Part shown: piece by piece, positions 17,646 through 25,761 of the stretch
How the letters are laid out: each line of letters starts with the position of its first letter
Numbering within the stretch: position 1 is the first letter of the stretch
Assembly: GCF_002499975.2 (NCBI RefSeq)
Contig: NZ_CP052766.1
Coordinates: 372,001 to 436,000 of the forward strand
Direction of reading: 5' to 3'
Length of the DNA stretch: 64,000 bases
Source of the DNA: Alteromonas pelagimontana
GTDB taxonomy: Bacteria > Pseudomonadota > Gammaproteobacteria > Enterobacterales > Alteromonadaceae
Notes under the pieces: generated by a model
Database searches by the model: none
Seen by the model: the letters and a program-made list of their open reading frames with translations, nothing else
What the model was told of the DNA's origin: nothing
Made by a program: the position numbers and the translations under genes

Positions 17646-18470
17646 ATGACATCTCATGTATCTAATAATAAGCAAGTTGAAGTACAAGGTCAGGTTTATG
17701 ACAGCTTGTCTGCTGCAGCCAGAACCTTTGGATTAAATAGCGATAAAGTGCTCGAACGAGTCCGCTGCGGATGGAATATTTATGAAGCGCTTGAAATTGT
17801 AGAGCGAAAACTGCCAACGATGAACTATCAAGACCGTATAGAACAATTTGCGGCTCAAGAGAAAATTAAAGCAGGTAGCGTAGGTAAACGTTTATCTTTA
17901 AGGCGAAGACGCATTAGAGAGTGGCTTGATTTGCCCAGTCACTCCCCTACTCGACATAGCAATGCCTTAATGGTCACAGATTCAGAAGGGCGCACATTTA
18001 GCAGCTTAAAAAAAGCTTCTGCTGAAAAAGGCATGCATCGCTCGACATTAAAAAGCGGCTGCTTAAAGCTCTTAAAAGTGAAAAAATACGCCTTTGAATC
18101 AGAAATGTCTATTTCCGCAGAATCCATATTACTTTTGTGCGCTCATCCAAATTTACGGTTAAAAGACAATTTATTCTCCTCTGATGGCCACTACATACTT
18201 TTAGATAATCAAGTGCGCCTGCATTTATTCTTCAGAAATACTGGAGATAATGAATATATTGCATTTGCATCGATTGAAGGGGTCACGTTGTTTAATGTTA
18301 ACTGCGCGACAAACGGTTACGGCATATTTTCAAACAGCATATTATTTCGTAACGCCACTTCGCTAAAAACTCATGAAAAAACAGCATTGCACAATTTAAT
18401 ACGTGGTTGTGCGAAGCAGAATTGGGAAATTTTTTTGGGTGACTTTGTTAAATACAAAATGCAGCAATAG
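17646..18470 (+). CDS. NUMOD1-type HTH protein without nuclease domain
   Basis: A 274-residue protein. Two NUMOD1-like DNA-binding repeats are visible: VEVQGQVYDSLSAAARTFGL near the start and VTDSEGRTFSSLKKASAEKG near residues 115-135, each followed by a helix. Such repeats usually accompany GIY-YIG or HNH homing nucleases, but no nuclease motif is seen and the C-terminal 110 residues are unrecognised. The start at 17646 is chosen for AAAGGAG 7 bases upstream. Confidence 0.65.
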   Translation: MTSHVSNNKQVEVQGQVYDSLSAAARTFGLNSDKVLERVRCGWNIYEALEIVERKLPTMNYQDRIEQFAAQEKIKAGSVGKRLSLRRRRIREWLDLPSHSPTRHSNALMVTDSEGRTFSSLKKASAEKGMHRSTLKSGCLKLLKVKKYAFESEMSISAESILLLCAHPNLRLKDNLFSSDGHYILLDNQVRLHLFFRNTGDNEYIAFASIEGVTLFNVNCATNGYGIFSNSILFRNATSLKTHEKTALHNLIRGCAKQNWEIFLGDFVKYKMQQ

Positions 18471-18529
18471 GAAATCTCTATGGCTTTTTAACGGCAAATA
18501 ACGAGGGAGTAAAGTCTAGATTTGGTCAC

Positions 18530-18564
18530 GGATGGTCACGAATTGTGACCACTCGTGACCATCC
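18530..18564. repeat. 11-bp perfect inverted repeat with internal copies
   Basis: GGATGGTCACG and CGTGACCATCC are perfect inverted arms separated by 13 bp. Another GGTCACG lies at 18524-18530 and an inverted GTGACC at 18545-18550, so four related 6-7-mers are packed in 40 bp. It lies about 150 bp from the att fragment. It could be a recombinase arm site or an operator; a terminator is unlikely as no T-run follows. Confidence 0.5.
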
Positions 18565-18717
18565 TGACAGTATTCATCAGTTTTCAGAGGAAAAACGAAA
18601 AGAAACAGAGATTCTGAAAAAACTGCTTAAAACCGATTAATTCAATGCCGTCAATGAGTTAAGAAATTCAAATATTTTTAAAATAACGTCGGAACGAATT
18701 TCTGGAAGTAAAATAGA

Positions 18718-18765
18718 TGGTGCGTCTAGCCTGATTCGAACAGGCGACCTCTACCATGTCAAGTT
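18718..18765 (-). other. tRNA-Val(GAC) 3'-half fragment, probable prophage att site
   Basis: Read on the minus strand this has the TTGACAT anticodon loop, a GGTAG stem strand, a T-arm GCCTG-TTCGAAT-CAGGC with perfect 5-bp stem, acceptor strand TAGACGC and encoded ACCA. The 5' half is absent to the right. Phages that insert in tRNA genes leave such a 3' copy at the distal end. Its direction predicts the element lies to the right, with the intact tRNA-Val at its far end. Confidence 0.75.
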
Positions 18766-19085
18766 GGCGGCGAAAGGTAGTGCAAAATCCTTTTATTTCA
18801 GCATCTTAACCCATGAAAATCGACTGTTTAAGGGGGCGGCAAAAAAGCTATTTCCGGAAATGGCGCACCTTTTGGAATCAATAACTTAGGTTTTTGAAAC
18901 CACTGTATAAGGTTACACCGAATTGGCCCACAAAAGGGATTCAAATCCCTTTGAACTATTCGGCAGTTCCGGTGAGTTAAGGCTATGCGTTCCTAACGAC
19001 TTGCGCTATTTAAGTGTTTGTTTTGCCGTTTTTCGGTATGATTAAGTTAGGAAATCAATTACAAGTAATTTGACTGGGAATAGCT
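18766..19085. other. Non-coding prophage end
   Basis: A 320-bp gene-free stretch between the att fragment and the first prophage ORF. It contains a perfect 9-bp-arm palindrome (18933-18952). No other structure is recognised. Confidence 0.4.
18933..18952. repeat. 20-bp palindrome near the prophage end
   Basis: AAAGGGATT-CA-AATCCCTTT, perfect arms with a 2-nt centre. It suggests a dimeric protein site. It superficially resembles a tRNA T-arm but there is no acceptor strand or CCA. Confidence 0.4.
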
Positions 19086-19280
19086 ATGAACGAAGAGAAA
19101 GCGAGAGCGATACTGGGGGAGAGAATACAGCCAGATAACAGCCTTCATGACAGCACAGATTGGGTTGATTGGACTGGTGACGACAGCATTCAGCTTGATG
19201 CAGATTTTTCTGTAGACGAACTTGAGGCAATCGCATGGTGGATGAGAAATAAAACCCACGCACCCACATCACTTGACTGA
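19086..19280 (+). CDS. 64-aa acidic hypothetical protein
   Basis: The ATG follows GGGAATAGCT. The product is acidic and Trp-rich (DSTDWVDWTGDDSIQLDADF, then a helix ELEAIAWWMRN). Family unknown. First ORF inside the prophage end, before the PEP-CTERM gene; probably cargo or a small DNA-end gene. Confidence 0.55.
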   Translation: MNEEKARAILGERIQPDNSLHDSTDWVDWTGDDSIQLDADFSVDELEAIAWWMRNKTHAPTSLD

Positions 19281-19411
19281 GCAGAACGTAAACATCAGTA
19301 AGTTTAGTATTAAAATTCCCCTGCGCTCAACAATCAGATCTAAAAGTTGCGCGCTGTTATATTTGTGTATACATTAGTATTTGAATAAATAACCAACAAA
19401 AGGAATTGACC

Positions 19412-20029
19412 ATGAAACGACTGATCCTTGCACTCGCCTTTTTAATGCCTGTTGCTGCTAATGCGGCTCTCATGTACACCTATGACCAACATCACTTAGA
19501 CAATACAACTCACACTTCTTCTGACTGGGACGAATCTCCTTACTTGGGCCATATAGCAGTTGGAGACAATGAATTCGAATTCGCATTTGACAACCCACTC
19601 TATTATAAATGGGAATTAAACATCGATATGGATAATTCCCATTATGAGAAGCCTTTTTACTTGATAGGCATGCTTAACGGTTTCTTCGGCTTTGTAATGC
19701 GTATAGATCACGCTTTTAGCGGTAAACGCACCGCTGTTGGCTCTCTTGACCTAGGCACACTTGAAAACTTTATTTACGATGAGCCTAATCCGTGGTCCGG
19801 ATTGGCGTATGCAGAACAGTTAAACGATGGTTTCAGTTTTGGCTTAGCCGCATTTACGGATGATTGGCGATATGACTTTGAGCAAGACGGCGCCATCACG
19901 CTTGCGTTTCTTGATGGAAATAAGTTTACGCTAGCTGACGAACCGTATTTCTTTGTTCCAGAGCCTGCCACGGCTGCACTCTTTGGCTTAGGGTTGGCTT
20001 TTGCTGGATTCAGAAGGTCTAAAAAATAA
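19412..20029 (+). CDS. PEP-CTERM-tagged exported protein
   Basis: A 205-residue protein. It has an N-terminal Sec signal peptide (MKRLILALAFLMPVAANA|A) and a beta-rich body. The C-terminal sorting signal is VPEP, then a hydrophobic helix (ATAALFGLGLAFAGF) and an RRSKK basic end. PEP-CTERM proteins are processed by exosortase (EpsH/XrtA) and often join exopolysaccharide. The ATG at 19412 lies 6 bases after AAAGGAA. A strong terminator follows. It lies at the att-proximal end of a phage, so it is probable lysogenic-conversion cargo. Confidence 0.8.
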   Translation: MKRLILALAFLMPVAANAALMYTYDQHHLDNTTHTSSDWDESPYLGHIAVGDNEFEFAFDNPLYYKWELNIDMDNSHYEKPFYLIGMLNGFFGFVMRIDHAFSGKRTAVGSLDLGTLENFIYDEPNPWSGLAYAEQLNDGFSFGLAAFTDDWRYDFEQDGAITLAFLDGNKFTLADEPYFFVPEPATAALFGLGLAFAGFRRSKK

Positions 20030-20035
20030 ATGATT

Positions 20036-20057
20036 GGCCGGTTAGCCGGCCTTTTTT
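20036..20057. terminator. Bidirectional intrinsic terminator
   Basis: GGCCGG-TTAG-CCGGCC stem-loop followed by TTTTTT on the plus strand and preceded by an A-rich run for the minus strand. It separates the convergent PEP-CTERM gene and tail adhesin operon. Confidence 0.85.
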
Positions 20058-20074
20058 AATACTGCATCATACGC

Positions 20075-21112
20075 CTAAGCTGCCGGAAGCTTATCAATTG
20101 CAGAGGCTTCTTCGTAGAATTCCATTTTTACTACTTTTGAACTATTCCGACCTGACATTACAATACCCCTTGTATCATCTCCCACGTACACGATAAAGGT
20201 AACAACCAAGTCTCTTCCGCTTACGCCAGGCGTCGTTAAATCTCCCAGCCTTACAAGCAAAGACTCTTTTTTTATCATTACCGCATTAGTTTCAGACGAA
20301 ATTGTTTTTTTGTTGCTGAGTAGCTCTACTTTCGTGACGTGGTTTTTCGAGAAGTCGAGGAACTCATCAATAAGCGCAAGTTTAGTTAAATCTACTTCAG
20401 CAGTTGCGGTCGGTTTCAGTCTAAACCGCTCTCGGTTAGCTCGCCCGTAATACGCCGTGACATTGCCATCGTTAACGATTTCGAATTCGAGCAGAGAGAG
20501 AATTTCCAGAACTTCTTCAGCAGTTGCAACGTAAACTTCCACAATAACAGTCTGCGTGACTGGCTCTGCTGCATTGTCGCTTAAGTCGGTTGCGTTAAAC
20601 GTAACAGTGTAGGTTCCTGCCTGCTCCATATCGACCGGATTGTTAATCGTTATACGCTCAGTCACATCTCCGTCGCGTTCATCGAGTGCCGTTGCTGGCG
20701 GAGGCGTATATGTCTCGCCCACTCTTAAAGTTACTGATTCCGGCCCGTTGAGACTGATAACAGGCGGCGTAACATCAGCAGGCAACGCAAGCACTAAGTC
20801 ACGTTCGATGTAAGAGGTAGCGCCCTCGTCGTCTGTTGCCGTCAGCCTGAAAGTGCGAGTGCCCTCACTTAACGCGCTGGTATCGATGTTCGCGTTCTTG
20901 ACACCCGGATTATTAATCGTCGCATCGTTACCGCCGACTTGTGTCCATGCCAGCGTAACCACTGTGCCGTCATCAGTAATAGTGATGTCTGCGCCTAGCG
21001 AAACGACAGCGCCTATTACAGCGGTGATGGTGCCTACATCGTTGAACTGGGGAGGCGTATTTACCGCCCCACCATATTCATTGAACGCCTGAGCCTGGTT
21101 ATAGTTACTCAT
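20075..21112 (-). CDS. Ig-like domain tail-associated adhesin
   Basis: A 345-residue protein, last gene of the tail operon. A PKD/K319-like Ig domain spans about residues 20-110. A DUF5011/Cry22-type Ig domain follows (about 115-190: VISLNGPESVTLRVG...VTFNATDLSDNA). The C-terminal 140-residue domain is unrecognised. The start is MSNYNQ at 21112, overlapping the upstream gene by 8 nt; the longer frame has no ribosome site. Ig domains on phage tails bind cell-surface polymers weakly. No signal peptide, as expected for a virion protein. Confidence 0.65.
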   Translation of the reverse strand: MSNYNQAQAFNEYGGAVNTPPQFNDVGTITAVIGAVVSLGADITITDDGTVVTLAWTQVGGNDATINNPGVKNANIDTSALSEGTRTFRLTATDDEGATSYIERDLVLALPADVTPPVISLNGPESVTLRVGETYTPPPATALDERDGDVTERITINNPVDMEQAGTYTVTFNATDLSDNAAEPVTQTVIVEVYVATAEEVLEILSLLEFEIVNDGNVTAYYGRANRERFRLKPTATAEVDLTKLALIDEFLDFSKNHVTKVELLSNKKTISSETNAVMIKKESLLVRLGDLTTPGVSGRDLVVTFIVYVGDDTRGIVMSGRNSSKVVKMEFYEEASAIDKLPAA

Positions 21113-22745
21113 TGACGGCCACCTTCTTGATTTGAATGCCCCCGAGCGTAGGGTGCTGAGCAACGCCGTAAATCGTCTGTCCGACTAGAGCTGCATCCAG
21201 TCCAGTGACGCTCGCAACTCCATCAACAAACGGTAGCACATTGTCGTAGATGACCGGGTCGTTCGTAGTATGACCAGACCAGAGCATCACGCGATAATCG
21301 CCGTCCTCTAAGCCTGTGCCGGAAGTGATATCGATTTTTGCCATAGCAGCGGCCTCTTCTACAATAACCGTCAGCGTCGCGTCGTCAGCCACATTACCAG
21401 CGGAGTCTACGAACTCTGCACCGGGGTACGTTATCGTGTATTCACCTGGTGTTGCGGTATCTACAGTTCCCGTACCCTCAACCGCGCCAATTTGCGCACC
21501 ATTATCAGTGACAGTCGCAGTTGGCGCAGTAAACGTCGAATTCTGCTGGATAGTCAGCGGATTTTCGCCCGGGATGCTTATCTGAGGTTTCGTGGTGTCA
21601 AAGGGGGCTTCTCCAGATTTACTAGACGACCTTTGAAACGCCTTGAGATCTCCATCATTTAAGTATTCAGTAACTTCAAATGATGGTTCTGTTGTCACTA
21701 CTGACAAGCTACCATAGCTGTTAATCGTATACTTACTGGCATCAAATATAGCTTGATGCCCTGCCAATGGAGGATCTGACCACTGATAATAAGCGTTGTT
21801 TACTTTTGTATTATCTGGATTGGATATAAACGTCGCGTAGCTATATGGCGAGGGTGGGATCCATCGCGTCAAAACTTCAGCAGTGTTTCCGTTAGTGTTA
21901 TCAATCAATTGAATTTGTGTTGTTTCACCAAATAGAGGAAACCCTGCAACAGTATCACCCATATCCGGCGCGTCAAAAGTACCTGTCCCATCCGCCTGAT
22001 TGAAAGTGAATGGTACGGAATAGCCACCTATAGTCACATCTTCAACTGTGAATCCTACGGGAGCTTCAAAAACATTACCGGTGGAGCCAGCAACCACCTC
22101 GGTTGGCAATGTTACGGACGATATGAACTGCCAAGTGGTGCTCGCAGGTAGTGTTACATGGTTATTATTGCCTGATACATCGTACAGCTTTAGCTCGTAG
22201 CCAGAATCTGCTAACGTGGGATTTGCATTCGCCTCCGTTCTTAAAATGAAATCTGTCCCAGCTGCGTTTAATACTTTATTGCCGTCCCAGTCGGCTTTTA
22301 TAGTATCAGTAGATACCGTTCTAGCTTTGAGCTTTGACATCTGGAAGGGGTTAGTATTTCCAGATATAATACCCAGTTGGCGTATATCAAAAAAGACGTT
22401 TGTGCCGCCGTTGCTCTCTGAAAACAACCCGGAGTGACCTTCCGCATCTAATCGAATAGATGCCGCCTCTCCCCTTAGGGTCGTGTGGTAAGGGATGTTT
22501 TTCCAATGAGGATGCCGCCATATAGCAATCTGCGTTGCAGCTTTTCTAAAAGAAACATCCCTATCAACTGAGCGGTACTCATCGCCTTGCCCACCTGAGA
22601 AATATATTTTTGCGCCGTCGTCTTGAGACGCCTTAATCGCAGTAAATCCCACCTCCCAGTCACTGCCTGACAGCCCTGTAATTGGTGTTGGTATAGGGGC
22701 GCTTTCGCTAAGAGTGAAAAACCAACCGTAATTAATATTTGGCAT
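21105..22745 (-). CDS. Tail fibre/adhesin with Ig-like domain
   Basis: A 546-residue beta-rich protein in the distal tail module. It begins with an unrecognised domain (about 1-160), followed by lectin-like beta segments. A DUF5011-like Ig domain (about 395-465, ISIPGENPLTIQQNSTF...GNVADDATLTVIVEE) and a C-terminal beta domain complete it. The downstream protein shares the Ig type, so both may sit on the same fibre. A role in host attachment is inferred from position. Confidence 0.6.
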   Translation of the reverse strand: MPNINYGWFFTLSESAPIPTPITGLSGSDWEVGFTAIKASQDDGAKIYFSGGQGDEYRSVDRDVSFRKAATQIAIWRHPHWKNIPYHTTLRGEAASIRLDAEGHSGLFSESNGGTNVFFDIRQLGIISGNTNPFQMSKLKARTVSTDTIKADWDGNKVLNAAGTDFILRTEANANPTLADSGYELKLYDVSGNNNHVTLPASTTWQFISSVTLPTEVVAGSTGNVFEAPVGFTVEDVTIGGYSVPFTFNQADGTGTFDAPDMGDTVAGFPLFGETTQIQLIDNTNGNTAEVLTRWIPPSPYSYATFISNPDNTKVNNAYYQWSDPPLAGHQAIFDASKYTINSYGSLSVVTTEPSFEVTEYLNDGDLKAFQRSSSKSGEAPFDTTKPQISIPGENPLTIQQNSTFTAPTATVTDNGAQIGAVEGTGTVDTATPGEYTITYPGAEFVDSAGNVADDATLTVIVEEAAAMAKIDITSGTGLEDGDYRVMLWSGHTTNDPVIYDNVLPFVDGVASVTGLDAALVGQTIYGVAQHPTLGGIQIKKVAVNE

Positions 22746-22748
22746 CGT

Positions 22749-23660
22749 TTATAGTCTCGTTGGTAGTTTAGGATTGCCGAACGCATCAGTATAAGTAGGC
22801 TCTACCGTTGTGCATTCAAACTCTGCGCAATAGCAGTGCATATCTTTAGTGACTCCATGCTCACCGCCGTTAGGATCGTAATCAGGACTATTGGGAGGGT
22901 TGTAATTAGCATTAAAGTAACCAAACAGCCTGATAACGTCGCAATAATCCGTATCACCTATCATCGTGTGAAAATCCCTTTTCTCCGCAAGAAGCGTGTC
23001 GCCAACCCAAACTCTGGCTACGCAACGGCTTTCTTCATAGTGGCCGATATCGTGTGTGACTGCATATTGCACTTCCACAAACTCATCCCTCGGAAGCTGG
23101 TAGTCGTCAAGATTTCCAACATTTATATTACTGTTGTGAGTTGCATGGCCTTGGCTTTGTGAAGTGTGAGCCTCCATAACTAGCTTGAATGGCCCAGGCA
23201 AACCTAAATCTGGTGCGGGTATATATAAATCAGCATGCCCTACTGAATAAGAGTCGTTGGTAACTTTCTGGCGCATATACTTCATAGCACCACCCCCCGC
23301 CATAGATTCATTGAGGTCAAAGGACGAGGGCAAGTATATAATAGAGCGTATCCAGACCGTCTGCCCTCTTTCTACTCTAACCCCTGACGTGACAGCCCCG
23401 CCAAAAGAAAGCTGCCCCACAGAGCCTTGCGGCAAAAAACATTTACAAACCTGCCGCCCCTTATATAAGACCTCATCAGAATAGGTACTCTGCCCAGCAT
23501 CGCCATCAAACCCATCAGGCATTCCTTGCACTCCATCACCTACAGCGCCATCTTGAAATGTTATTAACCTGTGAAATGGTGCGGGTGCCCACCTTGATGT
23601 GAAATCTATAAATTTAAACCTGTCCCCAATATAAACAATTTCGCTTGGTGCTTGAGCCAT
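22749..23660 (-). CDS. Concanavalin/jelly-roll-like tail protein (lectin or polysaccharide lyase)
   Basis: A 303-residue all-beta protein. Segments RGQTVWIRSIIYLPSSFD and MKYMRQK, then a long run with HDIGHYEESRCVARVWVGD, resemble the concanavalin-like fold of heparin-lyase-type polysaccharide lyases and LamG lectins. It could be a capsule or EPS depolymerase on the virion. Catalytic residues could not be assigned. First gene of the adhesin module; the PEP-CTERM gene next to it is on the opposite strand. Confidence 0.5.
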   Translation of the reverse strand: MAQAPSEIVYIGDRFKFIDFTSRWAPAPFHRLITFQDGAVGDGVQGMPDGFDGDAGQSTYSDEVLYKGRQVCKCFLPQGSVGQLSFGGAVTSGVRVERGQTVWIRSIIYLPSSFDLNESMAGGGAMKYMRQKVTNDSYSVGHADLYIPAPDLGLPGPFKLVMEAHTSQSQGHATHNSNINVGNLDDYQLPRDEFVEVQYAVTHDIGHYEESRCVARVWVGDTLLAEKRDFHTMIGDTDYCDVIRLFGYFNANYNPPNSPDYDPNGGEHGVTKDMHCYCAEFECTTVEPTYTDAFGNPKLPTRL

Positions 23661-23754
23661 AGAATTTATCCTGTTACTTAAAGCTGCCTACTTGTTAAAT
23701 TATATTTTTTGATACATAGTTATGGACTTAGCCAACCAGCAAATGGAATTGACC

Positions 23755-24330
23755 ATGAAACTATTAACAGCCGCTATTTTATTAAGCGTATTTACCTCAC
23801 TATCCGCCAACGCTAGCTTCACGAAGATATCTGACCCGTTCAGTTCTTTTGGTAAAATTGGATTTGGATACCCTACGATAGTTGGCGATACGAACTTATT
23901 GTTAAGTAACTCAGCATATAAATACGTTGGTTTCGAATACCAATTTACCGACACTTTCACTTGGCTTGATGCCGATATAGTTACCGAGTTTAACGATGCT
24001 ATAGTGGGCGACTTTCAAATAAGCTTGATGTCCAACGGACATGTATTTCACTCAGAAATCATTGAAGACACTGGCGCAGATGTGTACACAGGTAGTTTTT
24101 ACAACACTACCCCCTTTGATATCCAAGGCTTTATACATGTCGTGGTTGAGCCTTATGCTGGGAACGGAAATCCAGCAAAAGGAGTTATTAGCTTTTACCC
24201 GAATTCGACTGCGTTTTATTTTTCTGATGACACCGTTTTATCTTTCGTCCCCACCCCCGCCACATTCGGCCTATTCGCCTTTGGCGCAATTGCTCTTTGC
24301 CTTCGCCGGCAGCAAAAGCTCAGTGCTTGA
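23755..24330 (+). CDS. Second PEP-CTERM-like exported protein
   Basis: A 191-residue protein with a signal peptide (MKLLTAAILLSVFTSLSANA|S) and a beta-rich body. Its C-terminal tag is VPTPATFGLFAFGAIALCLRR, a VPxPA variant of the PEP-CTERM signal. The leader GGAATTGACCATGAAA is identical to that of the first PEP-CTERM gene, so the two cassettes share ancestry. It is inserted on the plus strand inside the minus-strand tail module and has its own terminator. Confidence 0.75.
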   Translation: MKLLTAAILLSVFTSLSANASFTKISDPFSSFGKIGFGYPTIVGDTNLLLSNSAYKYVGFEYQFTDTFTWLDADIVTEFNDAIVGDFQISLMSNGHVFHSEIIEDTGADVYTGSFYNTTPFDIQGFIHVVVEPYAGNGNPAKGVISFYPNSTAFYFSDDTVLSFVPTPATFGLFAFGAIALCLRRQQKLSA

Positions 24331-24353
24331 GTAGTTAAAAGTAATGGAATTGA

Positions 24354-24384
24354 AAAAGGCCTCGAATGAGGCCTTCTTTTTAAG
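24354..24384. terminator. Intrinsic terminator
   Basis: AAGGCCTC-GAAT-GAGGCCTT hairpin followed by CTTTTT on the plus strand and by AAAAA complement on the other. It ends the second PEP-CTERM gene and probably also the Doc transcript. Confidence 0.8.
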
Positions 24385-24415
24385 CTGATTTTGTTGCTGG
24401 CAATTTATTGCAGTT

Positions 24416-24880
24416 TTATTTGGGTACTGTGAGTGTGCGTACACCTTGCTGTTCGCTACTTTCATAATCCTCATTGAGGTTACTGAACGCTTTGAACCAG
24501 CTTGATAGTAGAAACTCGTTATTGTGCTCTTCATCGCCGCTGGCTACCTTTACCGCGATATCAATAGCGTCTTCTATCATGGGCTGGAAGTGATAGCCGT
24601 TAATCTGTAAGAATATTTGACTTGCCAGAAAGCCGGTTCTCTTATTCGCATTCTCGAAAGCATGCGCTTTGTTAATGCTAATAAAAACCGCTGCTGCCAG
24701 ATAAAACACATCTTCACACTGTTCATAATATCTGAGCCTGCTCGGCCGGGCTTGTGCAGATTCTAACTTTCCTCTATCTAATATAGCAAAAGACTCCAGC
24801 GGAGTTACCGCTAGAGCCTTCTTGTTACACTCGATAATGTCATCTACGTCTAGATACCTAATTCCCTCTACTTCTTCCAT
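24416..24880 (-). CDS. doc: Doc/Fic-family toxin
   Basis: A 154-residue death-on-curing type protein. It has the N-terminal IRYLDVDDII segment and the Fic-type core HAFENANKRTGF (H73 to F84), with the catalytic His and the NKRT anion loop of Doc. The usual acidic metal ligand (fifth position) is Asn77, a variation seen in many Doc-like proteins. Doc phosphorylates EF-Tu. A 56-residue gene 26 bp upstream is the likely antitoxin. The pair probably stabilises the prophage or blocks other phages. Confidence 0.8.
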   Translation of the reverse strand: MEEVEGIRYLDVDDIIECNKKALAVTPLESFAILDRGKLESAQARPSRLRYYEQCEDVFYLAAAVFISINKAHAFENANKRTGFLASQIFLQINGYHFQPMIEDAIDIAVKVASGDEEHNNEFLLSSWFKAFSNLNEDYESSEQQGVRTLTVPK

Positions 24881-24906
24881 GGATAGATACTACTAACGTT
24901 AATTTG

Positions 24907-25077
24907 TTAAACCTTTGCCAACTCTTTCAAAATTTGCGCACTTCGAGAGCTGCACTCATTAATCGCTTTGTTAACGACGTCTTTGTGGTTACCGCTATAA
25001 GGTCGAGGTCTTACAACGTCATTAGCAGTGCGAGCGTGCAAACAGAAACCTGTTTGTTTTTGCTGTGCTGCGGCCAT
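24907..25077 (-). CDS. Probable antitoxin of the Doc-like toxin
   Basis: A 56-residue protein starting at an ATG with GGAGGC upstream; a longer frame to 25200 lacks one. It is basic with a C-terminal helix (HKDVVNKAINECSSRSAQIL) that could clamp the toxin. It does not show an obvious Phd N-terminal fold. Assigned by position just upstream of doc on the same strand. Confidence 0.55.
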   Translation of the reverse strand: MAAAQQKQTGFCLHARTANDVVRPRPYSGNHKDVVNKAINECSSRSAQILKELAKV

Positions 25078-25239
25078 GATGCCTCCTATAAAATGAATTG
25101 ATACTTTTGTGCGTTCGCAACTAACTCGCAACATCTGTTTGAAACTCTTATTTAGCTCCAAACCGCATAAAATCTGTTGCATGTAATAAATCCGTTGCAC
25201 CAGGTTAGTATGCGCGTTCTGCAGAAAAGTTCAACATCT

Positions 25240-25257
25240 TTGTAAGACGGCTTACAA
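25240..25257. promoter_or_regulatory. Palindrome upstream of the toxin-antitoxin pair
   Basis: TTGTAAG-ACGG-CTTACAA, perfect 7-bp arms, in the about 300-bp gene-free spacer (25078-25376) before the antitoxin. It is a candidate operator for autoregulation. It could also be a weak terminator for the tail operon, although no T-run follows. Confidence 0.4.
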
Positions 25258-25376
25258 GTGCTATTGTACCACTAACTCGCGCTAAACCCCATAAAGCGGC
25301 GAAAATGCTGCGTTATCCACGCAATCCACGGTAATCAGCTAAACCTTCAAGCGCGGGTTATATACCGGCGTTAGTT

Positions 25377-25757
25377 TTATATTAGGTTGAGCGATTGCTG
25401 AATCTGGTAGCGTCGCAACTGTCTGTACAATGCCTCGTCAATCATGACCGCAATCCACGGGCCTATCACATTTTCAGCTGCTTCTAATCCATCTAACTGC
25501 TTTGAGTTTTCAAAGAACGTGCTGAGAGGCCCGTTTAGGTTCACTACTTCGCCTGTGGTTTCATCTGCTACTCGCGTGAATATCTCGCAGTAAACGGTAT
25601 CTACCACGCCATCCAAGTTCGTGTCTTTGTCCACGCGATTGATGGTAACGACAACTATTTGCCCCGCCAGCGGCGTGTTGTTCATGCGGAATACACGCTC
25701 TTTCGGCTGCTTCCATGAGACGTCTTGGTCTGTGAGTATCGAAAAATCTAATTCCAC
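25377..25757 (-). CDS. Small tail-module protein downstream of J
   Basis: A 126-residue protein with MELDFSILTDQDVSW at the start and a calcium-loop-like DKDTNLDGVVD segment. Family unknown. Four base pairs separate it from the J stop, so it is translated with the tail-tip gene. Possibly a small tip or fibre-attachment protein. Confidence 0.6.
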   Translation of the reverse strand: MELDFSILTDQDVSWKQPKERVFRMNNTPLAGQIVVVTINRVDKDTNLDGVVDTVYCEIFTRVADETTGEVVNLNGPLSTFFENSKQLDGLEAAENVIGPWIAVMIDEALYRQLRRYQIQQSLNLI

Positions 25758-25761
25758 GGTT

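Noticed and set aside
18931..18960. Possible second tRNA or tmRNA T-arm (GGGATTCAAATCCC)
   Set aside because: It is a symmetric palindrome with no acceptor strand, CCA or other arms.
24907..25200. 97-aa version of the antitoxin
   Set aside because: The first 41 codons have no ribosome site, while ATG 25077 follows GGAGGC.
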